The notes under the pieces: model-generated | The model's input: only the letters and a program-made list of their open reading frames with translations | What the model was told of the DNA's origin: nothing | The model's database searches: none | Assembly: GCF_036588685.1 (NCBI RefSeq) | Contig: NC_086379.1 | Coordinates: forward strand, 75,423,727-75,487,726 | DNA: 64,000 nt | Direction of reading: 5' to 3' | Source of the DNA: Mytilus trossulus | Taxonomy: Eukaryota > Mollusca > Bivalvia > Mytilida > Mytilidae | Shown here: positions 45,300 to 57,057 of the stretch, in pieces | Position numbering within the stretch: position 1 is the first letter of the stretch | How the letters are laid out: every line of letters begins with the position of its first letter | Program-made: the position numbers and the translations under genes

Positions 45300-45425
45300 G
45301 ATGATTTACTATGATTGCCAATAAGACAACTCTCTACCATAGACAAATTGAGATAGAAAGGAACAACTTTAGGTCACCGTACGACCTTCAACAATGAGTA
45401 AAACCCATACTGCATAATAAAATAT
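45300..45425 (+). repeat. Dispersed repeat, family B
   Basis: 'atgattgccaataagacaac' and 'ccgtacgaccttcaacaatg' in the same order as at 10378-10515. Confidence 0.6.
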
Positions 45426-46194
45426 AAAAAGACCCGAGTTACAGATGTTTAAAACATTACAAACAAGAAAACTAACGGTCTCATTTATTTATGTAGACAA
45501 CAATAAACAAAAAACCAATGTATGTACTGAACAATGACGGTTAGGATACATGCACTAATTTGGTTATTGATATGTGTGGTCTAAACACGTTGTATTAGAC
45601 ATATAAGAGATAAAATCAAATAGAATAAAAATCCTACAGTTGTTGCCCTTTATACACTACTGAACACATTGCATATTTTTTCCGATGTAAGTGACAATAG
45701 CTACAAAATGAATTAGATATAAATTAAATGATATTATTGGTTAGTTGCAGTAATTTACATGCTAATGTCCATTTGATTTAATAGGTTGACAGCTGGTAGT
45801 GTTAACATATTGATTGTCTTTCACCTTCAGCTGTCGCAGTCATTAGGATGTGATTAGAGCTCTTATAAAACCGAAATATGAGTGTTTTGCAATAAAACAA
45901 GAAATAATATTAAGGTTAAAAGTTTAAACAAGAACGGGAAAACTATAAATGATTATGAATTATTGTAAAAATATGAACATATCCAATAACAGGCCGATTA
46001 GTATTAGAGTGCAAGGGCATGTTAGTTGGTCAACAAACGGTTTCTCAAATTTAGTAAAGAAACACTCAGAATGATTGTTTACTGACAATGTAACCTCAAA
46101 ATAACAGTTATTTAAAAAGATAAGTAGACATGGTATCATATATCGACCAGAGTAAAAATAAAGTGCACTATGCCATCCTTTTGGCCTTCAACAA

Positions 46195-46965
46195 TGATAT
46201 AAAGGACGCCTCCGGGTGCGGGAATATCTCGCTACATTGAAGACTTGTTGACCTTCTGCTGTTGTATGTTCTATGGTCGGGTTGTTGTCTCTTTGACAAA
46301 TTCCCTATTAAAACTAAATCCGTCGGACGGGGAAGAAAAATTCGAGGTCCTGTGTTTGAGAGGACCATGCTTTCTACACTGTGAGAATCCTTCTCACCAA
46401 GCTCATTTTTGTAAGTGACTTGTTGTTTGGTAATTTACTTTATACTGGTTTTGGTTTTGATATATTTTTCTGTGGTTTATAATTCTAACTATTTGGTAGT
46501 TTAGCTTTCATGGTCTAACTTTTGTCTAAAATCTGTTAGTATTCATGCTTTGGTGAGCTGAGCGTTTTTTCAATTAATGTTTATAGTTTGTACTTTCATG
46601 TCGTACTGTTATACCCCTGTCTCATGTTAGTGTGAAGGATGGCACCATATAAAACGTTCAAACCAGCTGCATTTGTTTGCACCTTTCCTAAGTCAGGAAC
46701 CTGATTTTCAGTGGTTATCGTTTGTTGATTTGGTTAATAAGTGTATCTAGTTTCTCGTTTGTATATATATTGGATCGTTGGTTTTCTTATTTGATTTGTT
46801 TAGTGACTAGTCATTTAGTGGCACTTTATAGTTTGTTGTTAGGTGTGGTGAACCAAGGCTCCGTGTTGAAGGCGTACTTTGACCTTATATAGTTTACTTT
46901 TTCAAATTGTGACTTGAACAGAAAATGTCTCATTGGCACTCATATAAAATCTTCTGATATCTATC
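46195..46965. repeat. Retroelement tail fragments and reversed family B
   Basis: 46195-46310 is the 'gacgcctccgggtgcggg' tail; 46660-46710 has 'cctaagtcaggaacctg'; 46845-46965 is family B in minus orientation ('ccaaggctccgtgttgaagg', 'ctcattggcactcata'). Confidence 0.6.
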
Positions 46966-46969
46966 GAAC

Positions 46970-49355
46970 AAAGAAGTGGTTATATTAAGCTTATTCTAAC
47001 ATGTATGAAACAACACCGACTACAAGAAAAAGAAGGTGATATAAAAAAAATGTTTTGCTTTTCATGGTCAGGGTGGGGACTGAAAAGTAATAGCGACTAT
47101 ACCAATATGTTAATATGGTCTATAAATCAGAAAAAGCTGACTTTTAACAGTTTTGACGGAGCATTGTTTGCATGTGTTCTTTTGTTGCTGTCTAATTTCA
47201 ATCCAACGTCTTACAATGGTTTATTTCTACGAATTGGGACTTGGATGGAAAGTTTTCTTTTTGGCATTCATACCGCATCTTCTAATATCTATTTAAACAA
47301 TTAGACTGATCTGCCACAACAATCCATATGGAGTTGTGCTAACAATCATTGATAAATATAATTTGTAACGTTAACTTTTGACTCTTTAATCATTATTGTT
47401 GTTTTGACAATTTTTATTACCATGTTAGAGAAATTAAAAGTCATTACTGAGAACCGTTACTCCCTTAAGTCATTATTCATTACATTGGTGTGGTAATTCC
47501 ATGCATTGTGAGTTCATGGCAAGTTCGAAAAAAAACTAACTAGATCGATGTCAAATATAAAATAACAGAAAAACAGAAAAAAAACCAACAAATTTAATAA
47601 AAGAAAAGAATATCAGTCAGAGTTCAATTTATTTACTCGATATTTATCACTAAGACTGTTCGATCAGTTATCTGGTGTTATGACTCGGCGTGTGTCTCAT
47701 CTTTCTGTAATTGATTTTTGTTCGTCTGATGTTAACATCCGTCCTGTTCTTTACACTGAAATCAATGACCTTCAAATTGACATTGTCATAGGAAATAAAC
47801 AAATAAAACAAGATTGATTGCCAAGTCATCGTGTAAGTAGGTAACACATATCAACGTTCTCTACGGGTACTAGTATTAGCATGGTTAAATTGAGAAGGGA
47901 TGTGGAATATGTCAAAGAGACAACAACAATCCGACCAAAGAGCAGAAAACCTTTTCGAAAACTTCCAACACCTATTTCAATCGTCGAAATTGGTGAGTTT
48001 TACTTAAAAGTAGTTTGTATTCACAAAGAGAAGATGTAGTATGATTGCCAATGAGACAACTATCCACAAAAGAATTTATTTGTAATTTTGACTGTGTCTA
48101 TCTAGTAACGTCGCAAATTGCCGTGTCATAATTGTAATTTATTTTTATTGTGATTTAAATGTCTCCCCTTCAGATAATGCTAATGTAACAGACGCAAATT
48201 AAGTTAAGTTTTAAAAAACTGCAATTTTCATATACTGGTCTTTCACATAATAAGGAGAAGGGATAATACTAGTTTTTCTAATAGAGGAACACAAAAATTT
48301 GGCTGCATGGGGTAGAACAGAAACCAGGTTAGCCAAATTAACACAGATCTCATCTTAATCCACGTAAAGTAAAGGAATGGCAAACAGCCAGATCATGGTA
48401 CTGGAAAAGTATTGTCATTACAAATAAGAATATACTATTGTCCCAGGTTAGGGGAGGGTTGGAATCCCGCACGCATGCTTAACCCCGCCATATTCTGTTC
48501 GTATGTGCCTTTCCCAAGTCAGGAGCCTGTAATTCAGTGGTTGTCGTTTGTTTATGTGTTACATACATGTTTTTGATCAATTTTTGTACATAAATATACA
48601 ACATCTTTTTTTTTTATACATATCTTAACTGTTTTAAACATAAACAATTTAGGATATGAAGGTGAACGTTCATTTGTAATTTTCAAATTGGTGCTTTAAA
48701 GTTGAATCGTACAAAGTCGTGATCAATTACTATATTGGTTCAGTTGTACCAGCCTTGCGTGCAATAATTGAACACAAAACTTTTATAATGGACAAAAAAA
48801 AATAAAAAAAATCCCAAATGAATAAAATTATATTTATCAGTTTATTAAAGGGTTTGTACCAGAATCAATTGTTATACTTCCGTTTTGCCTTTTAAAAAAA
48901 CAACATCACGCAATTTCTAGAACCCTTGGAGACACCATTTGATACAAGAAAACTGTCGTTACATATCTAAGTTACTAGTATGTTATCATTTTCACCATAA
49001 AATATAATTGTTTAAACGAACCAAACTTGAAAAATTAGGATGGAAATATTAAGAATCCAGAATTACAAAACCTGTAGGCATTGTTTCTTTTGATTGATCA
49101 GTATAAACAAACTAACAACTTAAAAAATCAAGTGTTTTTTTAAAATACTATTTTCATTTCTTCTAAAAGAGAGCCGAAAGATACCAATGGGATATTCAAA
49201 CTCACAATTTGAAACAAAAAACTTACAATGACACGGTAAATAAAACCGACAAAAAACACCCTCCCCCCCAAAAAAAAAAACCAAACCCCAACAACAAACC
49301 AAACAAACCAAACAAACAAACAACGTACGTACCACAAGGTAGAAACTAAAGACTG
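46970..49355. other. No supported gene; scattered repeat fragments
   Basis: 47890-47950 is a minus-strand piece of the retroelement tail, 48035-48070 a short family B piece, and 48440-48550 a tail block with 'cccaagtcaggagcctg'. The 99-codon frame 47005-47304 ends in a family B-like segment and is not convincing. Confidence 0.4.
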
Positions 49356-49359
49356 AGCA

Positions 49360-49870
49360 ACATGAACCCCGAAAAAGAACGTGGATGATATCAGGTGCTC
49401 CGGATGGGTAAACTGACCCTACTCCCGATATGGAACCCGTCGTGTTGGTCATAATGGTACAAACTCGTGATAAATCTAATTCGGTGATGTCACATCATGT
49501 AGGAAAAGTGGACGGACTTGGTGTTACGACAATTGGAACAAGTCCGTCGTCTTCTGTAAACACACATATTCCGTAACGATCAACAAACTCGTGATGTCAT
49601 CCGAAAATAAAAATCGAGAAGGGATTTCAATTTCTACACTTCCAACTCCTGGTTAAATAGCGTCCGTGTAAGCAGCAACCCTCTATATAAGAAATAAGGA
49701 TAGAAAATGCAAGCTCTTGAATTTCTAATCAACTGGGAAGTATATACTCCAATTACTGGAATGTTGCTATAAAGAAAAGAAAATTTCACAATCGGAAAGC
49801 TTAATTTATTTCTTTTGACGTATTTTTTTGTTCTCAACCGACCCTCATTGTCTATTTTTAAATAGAGGTC
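49360..49870 (-). pseudogene. Penelope-like RT, C-terminal remnant
   Basis: The minus frame near 49870-49634 reads SYLDLYLKIDNEGRLRTK, then SFPIVKFSFLYSNIP and GVYTSQLIRNSRAC, aligned to the TKIYDKRD / FPIVNYPFL / GVYISQLVRFAR blocks of 2-697, followed by LLLTRTLF and stops. 49360-49480 matches the post-ORF tail ('atcaggtgctccggatgggt'). The N-terminal half, including the catalytic box, is missing. The 110-codon frame 49120-49452 overlaps it but is unrelated low complexity. Confidence 0.7.
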
Positions 49871-49889
49871 AAGATATGAAGCAATTTTT

Positions 49890-50015
49890 TTTTTACAGAA
49901 GACAGCTAAAGCCCACCTCCGGTGCAGTATTTTCTCACTGTGTTGACGACCCACTGGTGGCCTTGGACTGTCTCTTTGACAAATTACCCATTTCCATTCT
50001 TGATTTTAAACTGTT
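49890..50015 (+). repeat. Diverged retroelement tail copy
   Basis: 'cacctccggtgcagtatttt', 'gacccactggtggcc' and 'tgtctctttgacaaattacc' follow the order of the tail at 1195-1330. It abuts the RT remnant in opposite orientation. Confidence 0.55.
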
Positions 50016-50194
50016 TTCGTTGTATGCACCCTTTATTTAAAGTTCGATGGGATAGAGGCGTTCGACAAAGTTACAAAACTTTAAATTACTTTGAATTATG
50101 AGAAAGCATAAGAAATGCAAGCATAAGAATATCTATCGTTTCCAAGATTTTTGCAACTATGACTTCAATTGTTCAAGTGAATCCCAAAAAGGGG

Positions 50195-50371
50195 CAGTGG
50201 CGGATCCAGAAATTTATATAAGTGGGGGCCCGCTGAACCCCTCAGAGGGGGCCCGCTGACTGCCTAAGAGGGGGCCCGCTACAGCCACGCTTCAGGGATT
50301 CCCAATATAAGCAACCAAATCTTTCACAAAAAAAGGGGGTCCGGCCCCCTGCCCCCCTAAATCCGCCTCTG
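50195..50371. mobile_element. 177-bp MITE with 5-bp target duplication
   Basis: Ends CAGTGGCGGATCCAG and (reverse-complemented) CAGAGGCGGATTTAG, flanked by AGGGG on both sides (50190-50194 and 50372-50376). The inside has three 'gggggcccgct' tandem words. GC-rich against an AT-rich background. Confidence 0.65.
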
Positions 50372-50891
50372 AGGGGCACTGACTTACGAACTGTATGATT
50401 TTTTTTTTTAAACATTCCTGACTATTAAATATTCAGGTTTGAACCTTCAAGATGAAGTTTTAAATCAAGAAAAACACTTCACACGTACTTAATTTATGAA
50501 GTTTAATCATTTATGTCTAATCAATAAATGCTCAACTGAAATTCCCGGTTTTATTTTGAAATATGCACTAATATAATATTAAACGCAAACTGGATTATCG
50601 ATAAAGCATGATCGTAAGACTTTTAAAATCGTTTTAATATACTATACAATTGCCAATTATACCTATATTTACAATGCATTTCGTACATTAATGATCAATT
50701 GTCATCATTCAGTTGCAATTTCAAAGAGGAAATTACTTTTATCCCTGGATAAAGGAATAGTTCTAATGAAATAGCTTTAATCACAGATCTACTAAGTGAT
50801 CATCGCTTAATATTTCAACCAATCGGATTTGAGTATGCTCTAGGCAGTCACGTTACGTCGAAGATGTTAGGATTGAATCGGATTGATGTAT

Positions 50892-50978
50892 TGACGTCAG
50901 TCTAGTATATAAACTGCTGAAACAGAGTGGATAACTTATATATCAAAATTGATTCTACAGTGTAACACTAGCTAAAAG
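50892..50978 (+). promoter_or_regulatory. Core promoter and first exon of the Ras-like gene
   Basis: A perfect palindromic CRE, TGACGTCA, at 50892-50899 stands 6 bp upstream of a TATA box, TATATAAA (50906-50913). Transcription should start about 25-30 bp further on (about 50938-50943). A short non-coding exon then ends at 50978 with a consensus donor, AAAAG|GTAAGA. CREB/ATF-family binding is inferred from the motif. Confidence 0.65.
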
Positions 50979-51665
50979 GTAAGATATGCTTCATTGTTCT
51001 TATTATTTGATTTTTGATTATTTTGTCACAACTGAGTATTTATTGTATTTTTTAAAACTTTTTTTCCTGAATTGGATTTTCTTTTATTGATATTAAATGG
51101 AAATAATTTTGTTGCTCAAGAATTTAAAAGTTTTTTAAAAACACAATAATTGATTTATTTAACTAGGAGTGTTGTGATTGAAATTTCTTCTTGTGAGCTC
51201 TCTTTAACCACTTAAAATTATACTCTGTTTAACAGTTCTTTACCATAATTACCACACTTTGTGTGTATGGGCCAAACAGTATTTACTTTTACAACACATC
51301 TTTATCTTATGGTTATATATAAAGATATATATGGATATTTTTTTTTAATTATTTTACCTGTCACTTTTTTTTTATTCCAATCCTAAAAGCTCATATTCAC
51401 AATAGCTGATTAAAGTCAACTGGTATTTAAAAAAATAAATTGTGTAATGTAGTTTTTATTACCAATTTTAAATACAATTTATATAACATCCCATCAATAG
51501 GGGGTCAAATCAAAGTTATATTTATCTAAACAATGAAGTTAAAAGAATAATTACACTTTTATTGTTCTGTAGTATTTACGTAATAATTCTGAAATAAGAT
51601 TGTCATTCCTCGTTTTATTTAAAAGAAACATCTATTTTCACATGGTGTCTACGTATATTTTTCAG
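50979..51665 (+). other. 5' UTR intron of the Ras-like gene
   Basis: Donor gtaaga at 50979 and acceptor tttttcag ending 51665, 687 bp, T-rich before the acceptor. The exon then begins GA-ATG, so the start codon is only 2 bases inside exon 2. Confidence 0.6.
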
Positions 51666-51667
51666 GA

Positions 51668-52318
51668 ATGTCTCGCCAAAGAATTTGTAGTGAAGGTGGA
51701 GCAGAAAAAGAAGTCCATTATAGAATAGCTGTACTAGGAGCAGCTGAGGTGGGCAAGTCCTCCATCATTTCACAGTTTTTATACGACAGATTTAACAGTG
51801 AATACAAAGAGACGGTGGAAGAGTTATATCGAGGACAATACAATATAGATGGAATCCGTTTGACATTAGATATTCTGGACACTGCTGGTCATCATGAATT
51901 TCCAGCAATGAGAAAACTTGCAATAAGTTCAAGTGATGCTTTCATTCTTGTTTATTCTATGACTGACAGTAATTCGTTTGATGAGGTGAAGAAGTTACGA
52001 GAGGATATTATTGCGCAACGAGAAAAAGTGCCTATCGTTATCGTTGGAAATAAGTCAGACATTAGTTCAAACGTATCCTCAGTAGACAAGGAGACGGCGG
52101 CGTCTATAGCATGTGTGGATTGGGAGTCAGGATTTGTACAGGCTTCGGCAAAGGACAATACAAATATAGTGGGAATATTTCAAGAACTTTTACGTTTATC
52201 TGACTTCCCACAGCCGCTCAGTCCGGCTGTACGACGACGACGAATGTCAATGCCTACCACATCATCGTCATCGAATTCCATCCACAAACATTCAAGAAAC
52301 AGTTGTGTAATATCATAG
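51668..52318 (+). CDS. Ras-family small GTPase, RASD/Dexras-like (216 aa)
   Basis: Membrane-anchored GTP-binding switch protein. Motifs: P-loop GAAEVGKS (24-31), effector-region Thr49 in YKETVEEL, DTAG (71-74) in switch II, NKSD (128-131) for guanine specificity, ASAKD (159-163), and a C-terminal CVIS (213-216) CAAX box preceded by a basic RRRR (189-192). Ser at the last position predicts farnesylation. The stretch after the G domain, FPQPLSPAVRRRRMSM, resembles the LP..MSPxLxRK segment of RASD1/Rhes, and PAMRKL plus SFDEVKxL also fit that group; the long basic/Ser-rich tail is as expected. Residues matching Ras Gly12, Gly13 and Gln61 are Ala26, Glu27 and His75, so intrinsic GTPase activity is probably low. 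Di-Ras or another Ras-like group remains possible. Start chosen at the first ATG after the splice acceptor. Confidence 0.85.
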   Translation: MSRQRICSEGGAEKEVHYRIAVLGAAEVGKSSIISQFLYDRFNSEYKETVEELYRGQYNIDGIRLTLDILDTAGHHEFPAMRKLAISSSDAFILVYSMTDSNSFDEVKKLREDIIAQREKVPIVIVGNKSDISSNVSSVDKETAASIACVDWESGFVQASAKDNTNIVGIFQELLRLSDFPQPLSPAVRRRRMSMPTTSSSSNSIHKHSRNSCVIS

Positions 52319-52920
52319 TATGTTTTCTTATCGAATATTTTGTACAATTTTTCTATAATAATATCTATTTGTGCTTAAAATTGTCTTCCTTATACATTTT
52401 CACGCCAAACACATTCTAAAAAGTTTGAATTGGCAAAATTATAAAGCTACGTTCAAGTTCTCCACGTGTATACTATACCATATAGGTACAAAGCTACATT
52501 TGTCGCTATCACAAGATATTTTAATGGGAACGGTGTCTGTAGACGAACATTTTCCATTCAGTGCAAAATGAAGCTATCCTCCAGATACTCCATTTATTCA
52601 TACTACATATGTGGTGCCCTTTACACGTGTCCCTTTAGGTGATAAGTCTTTATTTCGAAACTAATCCTGATTATTTTGTTTATTCGCAGATGGCATTTGT
52701 TCGATATCTAATCTAAATGTGGTTTGAAATCGGATACATTGTCAATTACAGCATTTGGCTTAATAGTTGTCATTCAGACGTAATATGTAAACGAGGTTCA
52801 ATATTCAAAGTTTTTAGTATATCTTAATGTTAGTATCTACAAGTTCTTTTTGGTATAAAAGTATACAATGCCCCATTCATAACATAATATTTATGTGCAA
52901 CTGATGTAAAGTTTATTAAA
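52319..52920 (+). other. Probable 3' UTR of the Ras-like gene
   Basis: No AATAAA is evident; the variant ATTAAA at 52915-52920 is the best poly(A) signal candidate. Short frames here are not credible. Confidence 0.35.
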
Positions 52921-52959
52921 ATTCAACGCTTATTTTAATTGACTTCATCAATGCAAAAA

Positions 52960-53010
52960 CAAAAGAGATGTTGTATGATTGCCTATGAGACAACTATCCA
53001 CCATTTGGTC
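52960..53010 (+). repeat. Short family B fragment
   Basis: 'gatgttgtatgattgcctat' then 'gagacaactatccacca', as at 48035-48070. Confidence 0.55.
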
Positions 53011-53139
53011 AATAATTTGAAGGATAAGAAAAGTCAAAGGATATAAAAACATTGAAAAAGAAATGGTTAATTTTTAAATGAGTATTGGCAGTTCCAAACG
53101 GAACACATTGTATTAGTTCTACCAATAGTAACAATGACT

Positions 53140-53479
53140 TAAGAGAGCCGTGGTGTAGTAATTAGTGCATCGGACTACTAACACAAAGGTTTCTGGTTCG
53201 ATTCCCGTCTGGGAGAAAGTTTCAGGGACTAAATTTTCGGCTCTCCCTTGACACCATTTGCGAGTATGGACTTGAGGAAACGTTGGAAAGGGACCATAAA
53301 TGGCTGACCCGTGTTAAGAGAAGGCCATATTTCTTGCACGTTAAAGACACCCTTGTAGATTTCGAAAAATAGCAGGCTAATGCCGCTACAAGGCAGCACT
53401 CGCACCTGCAAAGTGGAAAGGAATTAATATAAGTTGCAAAACTTGTTTCCCAATCCACTATAAATAAATATGTTTTAAC
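53140..53479 (+). mobile_element. Intact tRNA-derived SINE with 11-bp target duplication
   Basis: Head with tRNA-type promoter: A-box-like TGGTGTAGTAATTAGTG (about 53151) and perfect B box GGTTCGATTCC (about 53195). The body includes 'gttaaagacaccc', 'aatagcaggctaatgccgct' and 'acaaggcagcactcgcacct' and ends in an A/T-rich tail. TAACAATGACT flanks it at 53129-53139 and 53480-53490. A minus-strand 87-codon frame across it is spurious. Confidence 0.85.
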
Positions 53480-53490
53480 TAACAATGACT

Positions 53491-56400
53491 CGTTGATTGT
53501 ATTACTACGATGGTAAGAGAGACGGTTGGCATCTGCTGTTTAACTAGCCACATGTTGTATGTGTCTGTCGCAAGTCATGAACCTGTAACTGAGTGATTGT
53601 CATTTGTTGCAGTATATCATGTTTTTTCTTCGTTCGGGTTCATTGCTTTGTAAAAAAATCAGACTGCTACTTTTCGCGTTTGATTTGCTTCACATTAGTC
53701 ATTTCATGGCTATTTAAAGACTGCTTTGCGTTTTTGATTTTGCTAATTATTCATGTTAAAGGCCTTACGATGACATATAGTTGTAAACTTCTATGTCATA
53801 TGGTATCTGGTCAACAAAAGGGAGCAAGAAAAGGCTATAGAATGAAATATATACAATAATAAAACGAATGACAAGTAAATTATTAGATATGTACACTGAT
53901 GCTGCAGCATTCAATCAGCTCCTAGTGTAAAATATCAGTACAAGTTGTCAGTTTAAAAGCATAATCTGAGTATTTACAAACAATGAATGGTAACAATCTG
54001 TTTATACTGCAAACATGAAGTTTTCTATCAAACTGATGAAATAAAACAAAGAAAACAAAGAATACATAGGTCATCATACGTGCATGCAACTATAAATAAA
54101 GGATATCACAGATTAATGTCAGCTTCTTAACCCATCTCGCATTTGGTATCCCACTGTAGAGGTCAGTTAGAAAATACTTTGAACTTTACACCATAACAGC
54201 CAGACATAGTTGACATCGTATTTCATAACTCATGTTTAATGTCGGGGTTTGTTTACGGGGCTACTACTAATATATATATATAACATACCGAACAAAGAAT
54301 TGGCAATGTTTTACATAAATAAGGTCGTTAGTTTTCTCGCTTGAATTGTTTCACATTGTCTTATCGGGGCCTCTTATAGCTGACTATATGCGGTATGGGC
54401 TTTGCTCATTGTTGAAGGCCGTATGGTGACCTATAATTGTTAATGTTTGTGTCATTTTGGTCTTTTGTGGATAGTTCTCTCATTGGCAATCATACCACAT
54501 CTTCTTTTTTATAAAGTTAATGTTCATGTTTGGCTTTCCTTTTGCCTTCAATAAAAGTATCAGAATGCGAGACATAAGGATTAAAATATAGCGGCAGCGA
54601 TTGAGGCGACGGTGTTAACCCATTTGTACAAAGTTTTATCTTTCAGAAAGAAGATATAATTTTATACCTTATGTTCAGAAGTTTCCGAATGTCATTAAGT
54701 TTATTGTCCCTGATCTCAATTTTATTCTAAAGTGACTGCAGTATAGTAATTATATATGGTAACTGGATTCATTGCAATGTCTACATGTCCGTTAGATATA
54801 TGTCGACCTTTTTTATGGATCAGCGATCAAGGTTACAATTATTTGGTCAAGTCTCAGATAATACAAGCGTTAGCTAAACTACTTTAAAAACCTCCATATG
54901 TGAGACTTTCAACATGAATTAATTGATAAGCTAAACAGACGAGACACGTCATCGTGTGCAGTCTTTCAAATTGTATTAGCTCGTGAACGTTTATATAAGA
55001 TTTTGTTCTATCAAATATCTTGCTCCGATCATCATTCATGAGACAATAATTGTAGAAATACGCATCTGGTGCAATACAAACTAGTACCGTCAATGTTACT
55101 GAAGTCATTTAGACTTAAACCTTATAGCTTCCATTTATATTTAGTTGATAGTCATGGAATATATATGATACAGTTTGACAGTTCTCTTTTTGTAGTCATA
55201 TTTCTTTCGTTCGCCTTCCCAACTTATCTTAGAGTGCAACGTTGATCTGATTTCTTAATTTTCATGAACAACACGATGGGTGGCACTAATGGAACAGAAG
55301 TTTTTCTATCCTTCGCAACATATAGGTTAAATTCAAATTTTATTTAGGTTCAATACTGGCTTAATGATATTAGCGAGATTAAAAAAATATATATATACGC
55401 CATGTAGTTGTCTGACCTGTGACAATAATTAGCTTCTTTTGAAGACTGTCAAAGCCTGTTCTTGTATGCAGAAATGCTACGAATGTATACATTATAAAAA
55501 AAAAACCGAGAGTATAAAAACAGACGGTTATCTTATAAATGTAAAATATAAGTACATATCACAATGAAAAATACACTGTGTGAATATATTTGCTGTTATA
55601 GAATTTGTAAAAACTTAATGTCCTTTTCAGTGGTTTTATCAGTTCTCTAAAAATGTTTTATGTAATATTTGGATTCAAGTTATCAAATATTTTGTCATCG
55701 AGCATCACTGAAGAAACATTCATTGTGGGAATGTGCATCTGGTGCACTAACCTAGGCACGGTCAATGTTATTAGTTATGATACGTAGGTGATAAAGTTTA
55801 AGACTTAGGATGCAATTACGTCAGTCCTATTAAACAAACACTCCAAATGATTGTCCCGAAAGACACAACACATGAAATTCCCACTACGTTTTCAACCTAG
55901 ACATTAATGATGGTTTCCCGATGTCATAGAATTAAGTCAATCTAATTACTGAAGCCGTAATACCATCGTCATATAGGATAATGCCTCCTAGTAAGGAATT
56001 TCATGCAGTCATTGTTCTGTTAGAAATTTGAAATATAAAGGTCGATTCATCGTTTGGTGGAGTTTTTATACAAATGCATATGTATAATCTAGCTACAATT
56101 TTAGTTTATTACATCAAAATTGTTCTATCATTTAAGTACAATATAGTGATTGAATAATGAATAATGAACTATGAGTAATGGACGTACTTCAGCCCGGTAA
56201 TATAGTGATTCTTAATTTGAAGAAAAACCCTCAAGAGTTAGGAGTAATTAGGGTTAAACAGACTTATACCTGGTTCATATGGCGAGATGGATGGCTATTT
56301 GGCGTCAAGTAATACATAGGACGAGAACATGATTAAGTGATATGACATATATATACCTTTCTTTGAACTAGACCAACACGCTCAGCTGGATGTTTTTATG

Positions 56401-57057
56401 TGCAGTTATCTCCTCCTCCGCGGAAACATTATTCACACTCTAAGCAGCCTAGTATTACTCCTGAATGCAGAGTTTTTAGCAGAAGAGCATAACACAATAA
56501 TTTTTTTTTATTTTGTACCCGGCCATGGTTCAAAAGATAACCTGCACCACAAGCAAAACAACCAAGGTGGTTTACTTCAGTTAGTCTCTTGTTAATAGTT
56601 GTCTTTTTGGCACCATACACAAACTTATTGTTTATATATAAAATTTCAGTGCACCCATGAAACTTAAAACTAATATTCAATGCGTATTGTATAAACAACC
56701 GTGTTTATTATCTAACCCTTTATTCTATTGATTTTGTATTTACTTGTTTAATAGAGCAAATTTATTAGTTCAGTATATATTTACTGGCCATTTCAATTGA
56801 TACTTTAAAGTGTGTGTTTCTTTGTTGTGATGTTACACTATTGTGTCAGGTAAAGATGAAGGTTTGTACTTATTTAAACGTTTAAACCTGCTGCATTTGT
56901 TCGCACCTGTCCTAAGTCAGGAAACTGATGTTCATTGGTTGTGAAGGGAGAGATAGCTGAGCTATCAAAAACTAGTCACAAGCCAGGGGTTTTGGGTTAG
57001 GTCATATATCAACACTTTCTTGTGTTGCCATTCCTATAATTTAGTTTTGTGTTTAAC
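53491..57057. other. No supported gene; scattered repeats
   Basis: 53555-53615 resembles the retroelement tail ('cgcaagtcatgaacctg'); 54385-54515 is family B in minus orientation ('gaaggccgtatggtgacc', 'ctctcattggcaatcatacc'); 56880-56940 is another tail block ('cctgtcctaagtcagg'). The overlapping frames at 56398-56698 on both strands have no recognisable content. Confidence 0.4.

Noticed and set aside
47005..47304. 99-codon plus-strand frame
   Set aside because: Its end matches a degraded family B repeat ('tggcattcataccgcatctt'), indicating repeat-borne sequence.
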